Source: an uncultured Pigmentiphaga sp. (GTDB lineage Bacteria > Pseudomonadota > Gammaproteobacteria > Burkholderiales > Burkholderiaceae_B). From it: DNA of 32,659 nucleotides. Position numbers and translations under genes: made by a program. Under the pieces are notes generated by a model, which was not told where the DNA came from, did no database searches, and saw only the letters and a program-made list of their open reading frames with translations. Below, piece by piece: positions 26,432 to 32,659 of the stretch. The DNA lies in NCBI GenBank assembly GCA_937891425.1, contig CALAGD010000042.1:1-32659 (forward strand), written 5' to 3'. Each line of letters begins with the position of its first letter. Within the stretch, counting starts at the first letter, position 1.

Positions 26432-28213
26432 ATGAATACCTACGTTCCACCGCTGCGCGATATCCGGTTCGTGCTCGAGGACATGCTCGAGTTGCCTTCC
26501 GTCTGGGCCGACATGGGCCATTATGAAGGGCTCGATCGCGAAACCGCCAGCCAGATCATCGAGGAGGCCGGCCGGTTTGCCGCTGAGGTGCTGGCCCCGA
26601 TCAACAGCTCGGGTGACTTGCAGGGGTGCACCTACGACGCCGGCGAGGTGCGCTGTCCCGACGGCTATGTTGACGCCTATCGCAGTTTCGTGGAAGGCGG
26701 CTGGCCCGCGCTGGCCTGCGTACCCGAGTACGGCGGGCAGGGGCTGCCGAACGCGCTCAACTGCGCCGTCCTCGAGATGCTGTGCGCGGCCAACCATGCG
26801 TGGACCATGTATCCCGCGTTGCTGCACGGAGCTTACGCCTGCCTGCTGACGCACGCCAGTGACGAGCTCAAGGCGCGTTACCTGCCCAAGATCGTCTCGG
26901 GCGAGTGGCTCAGCACCATGTGCCTCACCGAGCCCCATGCCGGATCCGACCTCGGTCTGCTGCGTACGCGCGCCGAGCCGAACGGCGATGGTACCTATGC
27001 CATCACGGGCAACAAGATCTTCATCTCGGGCGGTGAACACGACCTCACGCCCAATATCGTTCACCTGGTCCTGGCGCGTCTGCCCGATGCGCCTGCGGGC
27101 ACGCGCGGGATCTCGCTGTTCCTCGTGCCCAAGTTCCTGCCCGAAGAGGAGGGCGGTGGCCGCAACGCCGTGTATTGCGACGGCATCGAAAAGAAAATGG
27201 GCATCAAGGGCAGTGCCACCTGTGCGATGCGTTTTGACAAGGCGCGTGGCTGGCTGGTGGGCGAGCCGAACCGGGGGCTCAACGCCATGTTCGTCATGAT
27301 GAATGCGGCGCGGCTGCAGGTGGCCATGCAGGGTGTAGCGCATGCCGAGGCGGCACATGCGCGTGCGCTGCGTTATGCACACGAGCGTGTGCAGTCGCGC
27401 GCGCCTGTACGGCCGGAGGGCACTACCCAGCCGGCCGATCCCATCGTGCTGCACCCCGCGATCCGCCGCAAGCTGCTGTATCAGCGCTGCATGGTCGAGG
27501 GCGGGCGGGCACTGGCGTACTGGGCGGGCGCTACCCTCGACATGGCCGAGCACGGCCCGACGCCTGAACAGCGCGCGGTTGCCGAGAAGCGCGTGTCCAT
27601 CCTTACCCCCATTCTCAAGTCGTTCCTCACCGACATGGGCTGGAGCGTCGCCAGCGATGCCCTGCAGATTTTCGGCGGCTACGGCTACATCCACGAGTAC
27701 GGTGCCGAGCAGAACGTGCGCGACATCCGTATCGCCATGATCTACGAGGGCACCAACGAGATCCAGGCCATCGACCTGATCCAGCGCAAGGTGCTCGCCG
27801 ACGGCGGTGCCGCGTTCGGCCTGTTGCTCGATGAAGTTGCCGGATTCGCGCACAGCCGGGCCGCACACGAGGCGGTGGCCGAACACGCCGCTGCCCTGCA
27901 GCAATACGTCGAGGGACTGCGTGCGCGTGTCGACATGCTGCTCACCGGCGTGCCGCACGACCACGAACTGCCTTATCGGGTGGCCGACGACTTCCTGCGC
28001 GCCGCGGCGCTGGTACTGTTTGGCTACATGTGGCTGCGTGCCGAAGTTGTGGCACGAAAACAACTCCAGGCGGGCAACGATGACGGCTTCCTGGCAGCAA
28101 AATGTGACAATGCAGCCTATTTCTTCCGTTACATTCTGCCTGAGGTGAAATACCTGTTCGAACGCATCGAGAACGGACGGGCTCCGTTGCCCCAGGTGGG
28201 TTTGCCGGCCTGA
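26432..28213 (+). CDS. Acyl-CoA dehydrogenase, long (DmdC/FadE-like) type
   Basis: This is a 593-residue FAD enzyme that introduces a 2,3 double bond into an acyl-CoA. The N-terminal extension starting NTYVPPLRDIRFVLEDMLEL and the C-terminal domain beyond about residue 450 place it in the longer subfamily that includes 3-methylmercaptopropionyl-CoA dehydrogenases, not the 380-residue short-chain type. FAD/substrate motifs CLTEPHAGSDLGLLRT and GNKIFISGGEHD are clear, and the catalytic Glu lies in IYEGTNEIQAIDLIQ. ATG 26432 is chosen because family sequence starts right there; the ribosome site is weak. It stands between engB and cytochrome c4, which are often neighbours in related bacteria. 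ggcgggc (28236-28242)/gcccgcc (28261-28267) after the stop may form a terminator stem. Confidence 0.94.
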   Translation: MNTYVPPLRDIRFVLEDMLELPSVWADMGHYEGLDRETASQIIEEAGRFAAEVLAPINSSGDLQGCTYDAGEVRCPDGYVDAYRSFVEGGWPALACVPEYGGQGLPNALNCAVLEMLCAANHAWTMYPALLHGAYACLLTHASDELKARYLPKIVSGEWLSTMCLTEPHAGSDLGLLRTRAEPNGDGTYAITGNKIFISGGEHDLTPNIVHLVLARLPDAPAGTRGISLFLVPKFLPEEEGGGRNAVYCDGIEKKMGIKGSATCAMRFDKARGWLVGEPNRGLNAMFVMMNAARLQVAMQGVAHAEAAHARALRYAHERVQSRAPVRPEGTTQPADPIVLHPAIRRKLLYQRCMVEGGRALAYWAGATLDMAEHGPTPEQRAVAEKRVSILTPILKSFLTDMGWSVASDALQIFGGYGYIHEYGAEQNVRDIRIAMIYEGTNEIQAIDLIQRKVLADGGAAFGLLLDEVAGFAHSRAAHEAVAEHAAALQQYVEGLRARVDMLLTGVPHDHELPYRVADDFLRAAALVLFGYMWLRAEVVARKQLQAGNDDGFLAAKCDNAAYFFRYILPEVKYLFERIENGRAPLPQVGLPA

Positions 28214-28282
28214 ATCCAGGTCACTGACGCCGCGTGGCGGGCCGGGGGATCGCCTCGCTTGCCCGCCGTTCCGGCATGAGCG

Positions 28283-28305
28283 CTTTTCGAGGTAAAATCG
28301 AAAAG
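28283..28305 (+). promoter_or_regulatory. Candidate promoter region with 8-bp dyad upstream of cytochrome c4
   Basis: CTTTTCGA (28283-28290) and TCGAAAAG (28298-28305) are exact inverted repeats flanking GGTAAAA. TAAAAT (28293-28298) matches a -10 box in five of six positions and lies 38 bases before the cytochrome start, with a weak TTCCGG (28269-28274) at the -35 distance. The dyad overlapping the -10 could be an operator. It could instead belong to a terminator of the upstream gene, as TTTGTTG follows. Confidence 0.4.
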
Positions 28306-28335
28306 TTTGTTGCGCCCTGATCAATCGAGGTTTTC

Positions 28336-29013
28336 ATGAAGCGTGTGCTGTCTCGGATGCTTGTGGCAAGCAGCCTGATGCTCGGAGTGTCGATTGCGAT
28401 GCCGTCTTTTGCTGCCGAAGGGCCTGCCAAGCCGGATGCAGCGCGTGGCGCCACTTTGTTTGAGCAGGGAGATGCGGCGCGCGGCATTATTGCCTGTGCC
28501 AGCTGCCACGGTGCCGGCGGAGATGGCACCCTGGAGGCCAACCCCAAATTGGCTGGGCAGGTGGGCGGGTATATCCGCAAGCAACTGATCGACTTCCGTC
28601 CGGAGGGCGAAGGCAAGCCGCCTGCGCGCGTCAGCCCCATCATGAACCCGATAGCGACGCCGCTCACCGAACAGGATATCCTCGACATCACCTTCTACCT
28701 CGAACAGCAGCAGTTGAAGAATCCGGCGGCGGCGTCCAATCCGCAGCTGGTCGAGCTAGGGCAGAAGATCTGGCGCGGTGGCATCGCCAGCAAGCAGGTT
28801 CCGGCCTGCGCCTCCTGTCACGGAGCACACGGCGCCGGCGTGCCCGGGCGCTATCCCTATCTCGGGGGCCAGTACGCCAGCTACATTCGTGATCAGCTGA
28901 TTGCCTTCCGTAGCGGCGCCCGCGGCAACAATACCGAGATGTACAATATCGCCGAGCGGCTGTCCGACGCCGAAATCGAAGCGGTTGCCGATTACGCTGC
29001 CGGCTTGCGTTAA
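28336..29013 (+). CDS. Di-haem cytochrome c4, periplasmic
   Basis: The protein has 225 residues. The Sec signal MKRVLSRMLVASSLMLGVSI ends near PSFAA. Two tandem cytochrome domains carry the haem motifs CASCHGAGGDG and CASCHGAHGAGVPG, each followed by the c4-typical NPKLAGQVGGYIRKQLIDFR / YPYLGGQYASYIRDQLIAFR repeat and a distal Met (SPIMNPIA, NTEMYNIAERL). Cytochrome c4 is a membrane-associated electron donor to terminal oxidases. ATG follows GAGG at seven bases. It is followed by resB and ccsB, which attach its haems. Confidence 0.96.
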   Translation: MKRVLSRMLVASSLMLGVSIAMPSFAAEGPAKPDAARGATLFEQGDAARGIIACASCHGAGGDGTLEANPKLAGQVGGYIRKQLIDFRPEGEGKPPARVSPIMNPIATPLTEQDILDITFYLEQQQLKNPAAASNPQLVELGQKIWRGGIASKQVPACASCHGAHGAGVPGRYPYLGGQYASYIRDQLIAFRSGARGNNTEMYNIAERLSDAEIEAVADYAAGLR

Positions 29014-29031
29014 GCCTTTCTCCAGTTTTCA

Positions 29032-29062
29032 ATGCCTGAACCGGTCATCCGGGTTCAGGCAT
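29032..29062 (+). terminator. 11-bp inverted repeat after cytochrome c4, possible terminator
   Basis: ATGCCTGAACC (29032-29042) pairs exactly with GGTTCAGGCAT (29052-29062), starting 19 bases after the cytochrome stop. The loop GGTCATCCG can extend the stem. No T-run follows, so it may be Rho-assisted or a 3'-protecting hairpin. A further copy of the GGTTCAGGC arm lies a few bases downstream (about 29072-29080), in direct orientation. The rest of the 268-base gap to resB holds no gene that I recognise. Confidence 0.5.
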
Positions 29063-29281
29063 CTGTCGGCCCGGTTCAGGCGCTCGCCGCCAGTCCGGGC
29101 CTCATGCCATATCAGAGGGCATGCACCGGTGCGGAACCTAGCACATGTTTCACCGACCAACCGCCGGGTTTGCTGCAATCCCGGTCGCAGGCAGGTTCCG
29201 CCGTCGTTTCCGCCGCGGTCCTCGTATACGCAGGGGCATCCGGGAGTCTGATCCCGTGCCGTTGCCGCATTGACCTCATCC

Positions 29282-31453
29282 ATGACGGACGCCGCTGTTT
29301 CTTCTCCTCATCACCTCACCAGCCGCTGGCGTGAATTCTTCGAGCTGATCGGGTCCATGCGGTTCGCCATCAGCCTGCTGGTGATCATCTGCATTGCCAG
29401 CGTGGTGGGTACCGTACTTCCCCAGAACCAGCCGATCAACAATTACATCGACCAGTTCGGGCCGTTCTGGGCCGAGTTGTTCGATACGCTGGCGCTGTTC
29501 AACGTCTATAACGCCTGGTGGTTCCTGGTCATCATGGCGTTCCTGGTCGTGTCGACCGGAATCTGCCTCATTCGCAACGCCCCGGGCATGATCCGCGATG
29601 CCCGCTCGTTTCGTGAACACATCCGCGAGGGCAGCTGGCGCGCGTTTCCACATCGGGCGCAGGTGCGGTTCAGCGGCCCGGCCGATGCGGCCGCCCGCCG
29701 GGTGGCGCAGTGGCTGGGGCAGACCGGGTTCCGCGTGCGGGTGGTGCCCAAGGATCAGACCGTGCTGGTGGCGGCCAGGGCCGGAGGCGGCAATCGCTGG
29801 GGTTACATCTTTGCGCACGCAGCCATCGTGATCATCTGTCTCGGCGGATTGCTCGACAGCAACCTGCCGATCAGGCTGCAGATCTGGTTTGGCGGCAAGC
29901 AGCCCATCGTCGAGAACATGCGCATCGCTGAGGTGCCTCCCAGCGGCAGGCTGTCCATCAATAACCCCAGTTTTCGTGCTACCGCCCTGCTGCCTGAGGG
30001 TGGGCAAACCGCGAATGCCGTGGTGGTGGTGAACGATGGCGCGCTGGTGCAGCCCTTGCCGTTCTCGCTGAAGCTCAAGGACTTTTCGGTCGACTACTAC
30101 TCCACCGGCATGCCCAGCGATTTCGCCAGCGAGGTCGAGATTACCGATCGCGAAACCGGCGAAACCTTTGTGCGCACCATCCGGGTCAACGAGCCGCTCA
30201 CCTACAAAGGCGTGACGGTATATCAGTCGAGCTTCGACGACGGTGGCAGCTCGGTGACGGTGAAAGGTTACGGGCTGGACGGTGTACGCCGTGACGACTT
30301 CATCCTGCGGGGCATCGTGGGCCAGACCATCGACATCCCCGGGGTCAATGGCCAGCCTGCCGGCGCTCTGACGTTCACCGCCCTGCGGCCGATCAATGTT
30401 GAGAACCTTTCCGACGCCGGGGCTGCGGCCCCGCGCAAGCTTGGCGAGCACGTTGCTGCCGTCACCGGAAGTGCGGCGCGCGACCGCAGCGGCGAGTTTC
30501 GCAATGTAGGGCCCAGTCTGGAGTATCGGCTGATCGATGCTGCAGGGCAGGCCACCGACTTCCATAATTACATGCTGCCGATCACGCTGGATGGCTATCC
30601 GGTGTTCCTGCTCGGGGTGCGGCCCAGCCCGGCCGAACCTTACCGTTACCTGAGAATCCCGGCCGATGCGCAACAGGGCCTGGACGAATTCATGATGTTG
30701 CGGGCGGCACTGGGCGATCCCGAGATGCGGGCGCGAGCCGCGCGTGAGTTCGCGCAGCGTAGCTACCTGCGCCAGGGTGGCGTGGATGGACAGCCGTTCA
30801 GCCCGCAAGCCGCCGAAGCGATGCAGGCCGTCGAAGCTTCCGCCCAGCGGGCCCTGGAAGTTTTCGCCAGCGAGGGACTGCCGGGGATCACGCGCTTCCT
30901 GGAAAGCAACGTGCCCGGCGACGAACTGCAGCGTGCCACCGAGGTCATCGTCCGCCTGCTGATGGGAACGATGTCCGATTTGCGTGCCGTGGCGCGGGAG
31001 CAGGGCGGACTTGAGCCCATTTCGCTGGATGATCCGGCGCGTCTCGAACGTGAGGATATGTGGCTGCGCCTGGCTGTCGCAGCCCTCTCCGACCTTTCTC
31101 TGTATCCTGCCCCGGTGTTCTTCATGCTGTCCGGGTTCGACCAGGTCGAAGCCAGCGTGTTCCAGTTGACGCGCTCGCCCGGCAAGAATGCCGTTTATCT
31201 GGGCTGCCTGTTGTTGGCGCTGGGCGTGTTTGCCATGTTCTACATCCGCGAACGCCGCGTCTGGGTATGGCTGCGGCGCACCGGTGATGATGACGGGGAG
31301 GCCCTGATGGCCATGACCTCGCCGCGCCGGACGCTCGACTTCAACCGCGAGTTCGAGCGCCTCAGGCAGCAGTTCGAGCAACTGTTCAGTACTCGGGACA
31401 GGCGGTCGTCCCCAGCAAAGGAAGAGAGCCATGCAAGCAACCTCGAACGATGA
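29282..31453 (+). CDS. resB: Cytochrome c biogenesis protein ResB (System II)
   Basis: This is a 723-residue inner-membrane protein that, with CcsA/CcsB, exports haem and holds apocytochrome for haem attachment outside the membrane. It begins with family sequence ELIGSMRFAISLLVIICIAS and VVGTVLPQNQP, and has an early second helix (WWFLVIMAFLVVSTGICLIR) and a third (YIFAHAAIVIICLGGLLDSN). A large periplasmic domain (about residues 195-615) follows, then a last helix (NAVYLGCLLLALGVFAMFYIRERRVW). ATG 29282 is chosen over an in-frame TTG twelve bases earlier. It overlaps ccsB by 23 bases. Together with cytochrome c4 it forms a typical betaproteobacterial System II cluster. Confidence 0.96.
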   Translation: MTDAAVSSPHHLTSRWREFFELIGSMRFAISLLVIICIASVVGTVLPQNQPINNYIDQFGPFWAELFDTLALFNVYNAWWFLVIMAFLVVSTGICLIRNAPGMIRDARSFREHIREGSWRAFPHRAQVRFSGPADAAARRVAQWLGQTGFRVRVVPKDQTVLVAARAGGGNRWGYIFAHAAIVIICLGGLLDSNLPIRLQIWFGGKQPIVENMRIAEVPPSGRLSINNPSFRATALLPEGGQTANAVVVVNDGALVQPLPFSLKLKDFSVDYYSTGMPSDFASEVEITDRETGETFVRTIRVNEPLTYKGVTVYQSSFDDGGSSVTVKGYGLDGVRRDDFILRGIVGQTIDIPGVNGQPAGALTFTALRPINVENLSDAGAAAPRKLGEHVAAVTGSAARDRSGEFRNVGPSLEYRLIDAAGQATDFHNYMLPITLDGYPVFLLGVRPSPAEPYRYLRIPADAQQGLDEFMMLRAALGDPEMRARAAREFAQRSYLRQGGVDGQPFSPQAAEAMQAVEASAQRALEVFASEGLPGITRFLESNVPGDELQRATEVIVRLLMGTMSDLRAVAREQGGLEPISLDDPARLEREDMWLRLAVAALSDLSLYPAPVFFMLSGFDQVEASVFQLTRSPGKNAVYLGCLLLALGVFAMFYIRERRVWVWLRRTGDDDGEALMAMTSPRRTLDFNREFERLRQQFEQLFSTRDRRSSPAKEESHASNLER

Positions 31454-32659
31454 AGCGTGGACCGACGCAGACGTCATCGCGCCGCGTCGCCGCTTTGACT
31501 GGACGGATGCGGTCTTCCTGGTGGCCCTGATCATCGGTGCTGGCTATGCGCTGATGCGTGGCAGCGCTGTGATGGACTTCTACGACCGCGCGATCCTCAT
31601 CGGCGCGGTGCCCGTGCTCGCGTGGCTGGCGTGGTTGTGGCGTCCCCTGCGGCGGCTGATGATCGCGCTTGCCTGCAGTGCGGGTCTGGCGCTGACCTTG
31701 TACGCGGGCGATCTGGCGAATGCCGACCAGGCCTTTCTGCTGCGCTACCTGCTTTCGTCGCAGTCGGCCATCATGTGGATGTGCGCGCTTTTCGTGCTGG
31801 CCACGGTGTGTTACTGGATCGGGCTGATCGCGCGTAGCGACACGGCGCTCTGGCTCGGTACGTCGCTCACCTGGGCCGCGGTGTTCGCGGGGTTTACGGG
31901 CCTGCTGGTGCGCTGGCACGAAAGCCATTTGCTTGGGCCTGACATCGGCTACATCCCGGTCAGCAACTTGTATGAAGTCATCATCCTGTTCGCGCTGGTC
32001 ACCGCGGTGTTCTACCTGTACTACGAGCAGCGTTACGCCACGCGGGCGTTGGGGGGCTTCGTCCTGCTGGTCGTCACCGCTGCGGTGGGCTTCCTGCTGT
32101 GGTACACGTTCGCGCGCGAAGCCTACCAGATCATGCCGTTGGTGCCGGCGTTGAAAAGCTGGTGGATGAAGCTGCACGTGCCGGCCAACTTCATCGGCTA
32201 CGGTACGTTTTCGCTCGCGGCCATGGTTGCTTTCGCCTACCTGGTGAAGAGTCACGGCACGACCCGGTCCTGGAAGAGGCTGCTGCCGCTGTTCATTCTT
32301 GGCGCGTTGCTGGTGGCTGAGCCCATGGTGTTCCGCACCGAGGGTCTGTCGGCTTACTGGATGGTCTACTTTGGCGTAGGCGCCATCGTCGCGGGCGCCA
32401 TCCTGGCGGCTCGCCGGCAGCTGGCCGAGCGCCTGCCGTCGCTCGAAGTGCTCGACGACATCATGTACAAGGCCATCGCGGTAGGGTTTGCCTTCTTCAC
32501 CGTGGCCACCATCCTGGGGGCGCTGTGGGCTGCGGAAGCCTGGGGTGCCTACTGGCAATGGGATCCAAAGGAAACCTGGGCCCTCATCGTGTGGCTCAAT
32601 TATGCGGCCTGGCTGCACATGCGGCTGGTCAAGGGTCTGCGTGGCGCCATCGGCGCCTA
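31431..32659 (+). CDS. ccsB: Cytochrome c biogenesis protein CcsB/CcsA (partial, C-terminus beyond window)
   Basis: The frame is open from ATG 31431 (MQATSNDEAWTDADVIAPRR) to the window end, about 409 residues. AAGGAAGAGAG precedes the start, which lies inside the 3' end of resB. The protein is polytopic. The haem-handling WWD motif is seen near the right edge as WGAYWQWDPKETWALIVW, the hallmark of CcsA/CcmC/CcmF haem-handling proteins. A preceding SNLYEVIILFALVTAVFYL segment is also family-typical. Conserved periplasmic histidines include one in the WMKLHVPANFIGYG region. It forms the System II cytochrome c synthase with ResB. The last helices are outside the window. Confidence 0.96.
   Translation, partial: MQATSNDEAWTDADVIAPRRRFDWTDAVFLVALIIGAGYALMRGSAVMDFYDRAILIGAVPVLAWLAWLWRPLRRLMIALACSAGLALTLYAGDLANADQAFLLRYLLSSQSAIMWMCALFVLATVCYWIGLIARSDTALWLGTSLTWAAVFAGFTGLLVRWHESHLLGPDIGYIPVSNLYEVIILFALVTAVFYLYYEQRYATRALGGFVLLVVTAAVGFLLWYTFAREAYQIMPLVPALKSWWMKLHVPANFIGYGTFSLAAMVAFAYLVKSHGTTRSWKRLLPLFILGALLVAEPMVFRTEGLSAYWMVYFGVGAIVAGAILAARRQLAERLPSLEVLDDIMYKAIAVGFAFFTVATILGALWAAEAWGAYWQWDPKETWALIVWLNYAAWLHMRLVKGLRGAIGA

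Noticed and set aside
26393..28324. 643-codon minus-strand frame opposite the acyl-CoA dehydrogenase
   Set aside because: It is a shadow frame of low-complexity, charged composition; the plus-strand protein has all family motifs.
29276..31534. 752-codon open frame on the minus strand opposite resB
   Set aside because: It is the antisense shadow of a clear ResB gene in GC-rich DNA. The translation is rich in His/Arg/Gln/Gly with no domain, and it has no ribosome site.

Overview
This is a GC-rich bacterial window that reads as a betaproteobacterium of the order Burkholderiales, most likely family Alcaligenaceae (Bordetella/Achromobacter/Pusillimonas-like). The reasons are a Bug/TctC-type solute receptor, System II cytochrome c maturation genes (resB-ccsB) beside a di-haem cytochrome c4, the engB-hemB pair, and the many Liv-type uptake genes. 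The taxonomic call is inference from gene content; no rRNA gene is present.

Left third (1-13304): a catabolic locus. A MarR-family regulator, cut by the window edge, is transcribed leftward. After a 616-bp intergenic region with a perfect 16-bp AT-rich palindrome comes an eleven-gene rightward operon. It encodes Rieske dioxygenase alpha and beta subunits, an acyl-CoA ligase, a thiolase-like protein that has lost the catalytic cysteine, a fusion of a DUF35/OB-fold zinc protein with a degenerate SDR, a cyclase-family hydrolase with the HxGTHxDxPxH metal motif, an active-looking SDR, and a complete branched-chain-amino-acid-type ABC importer (binding protein, LivH, fused LivM-LivG, LivF). Several junctions are ATGA/GTGA stop-start overlaps. 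A strong intrinsic terminator separates the binding protein from its permease genes. The enzyme set fits import of an aromatic acid, ring oxygenation, CoA activation, retro-aldol (not thiolytic) loss of an acyl-CoA, and hydrolysis of a ring amide. An iad-like indole-3-acetate pathway (via dioxindole-acetyl-CoA, isatin and isatinate) is my leading but unproven hypothesis.

Middle (13305-25418): mixed chromosomal genes. These are a SIMPL-domain secreted protein whose 3' end overlaps lgt by 47 bp, a mono-haem cytochrome c, msrA, an orphan Bug receptor, and a stand-alone LuxR/FixJ-type HTH protein divergent from a DHA2-family exporter, with a 20-bp lux-box-like dyad between them. They are followed by an ABC exporter overlapping fumC, a second MFS transporter, and hemB with an Asp-type (zinc-poor) metal site.

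Right (25419-32659): engB (co-directional with hemB) is divergent from a long acyl-CoA dehydrogenase. Then follow cytochrome c4, resB and ccsB; ccsB is cut by the window end. Two genes at the window edges (marR-like and ccsB) are partial. I see no tRNA, rRNA, CRISPR array, insertion sequence or phage gene.
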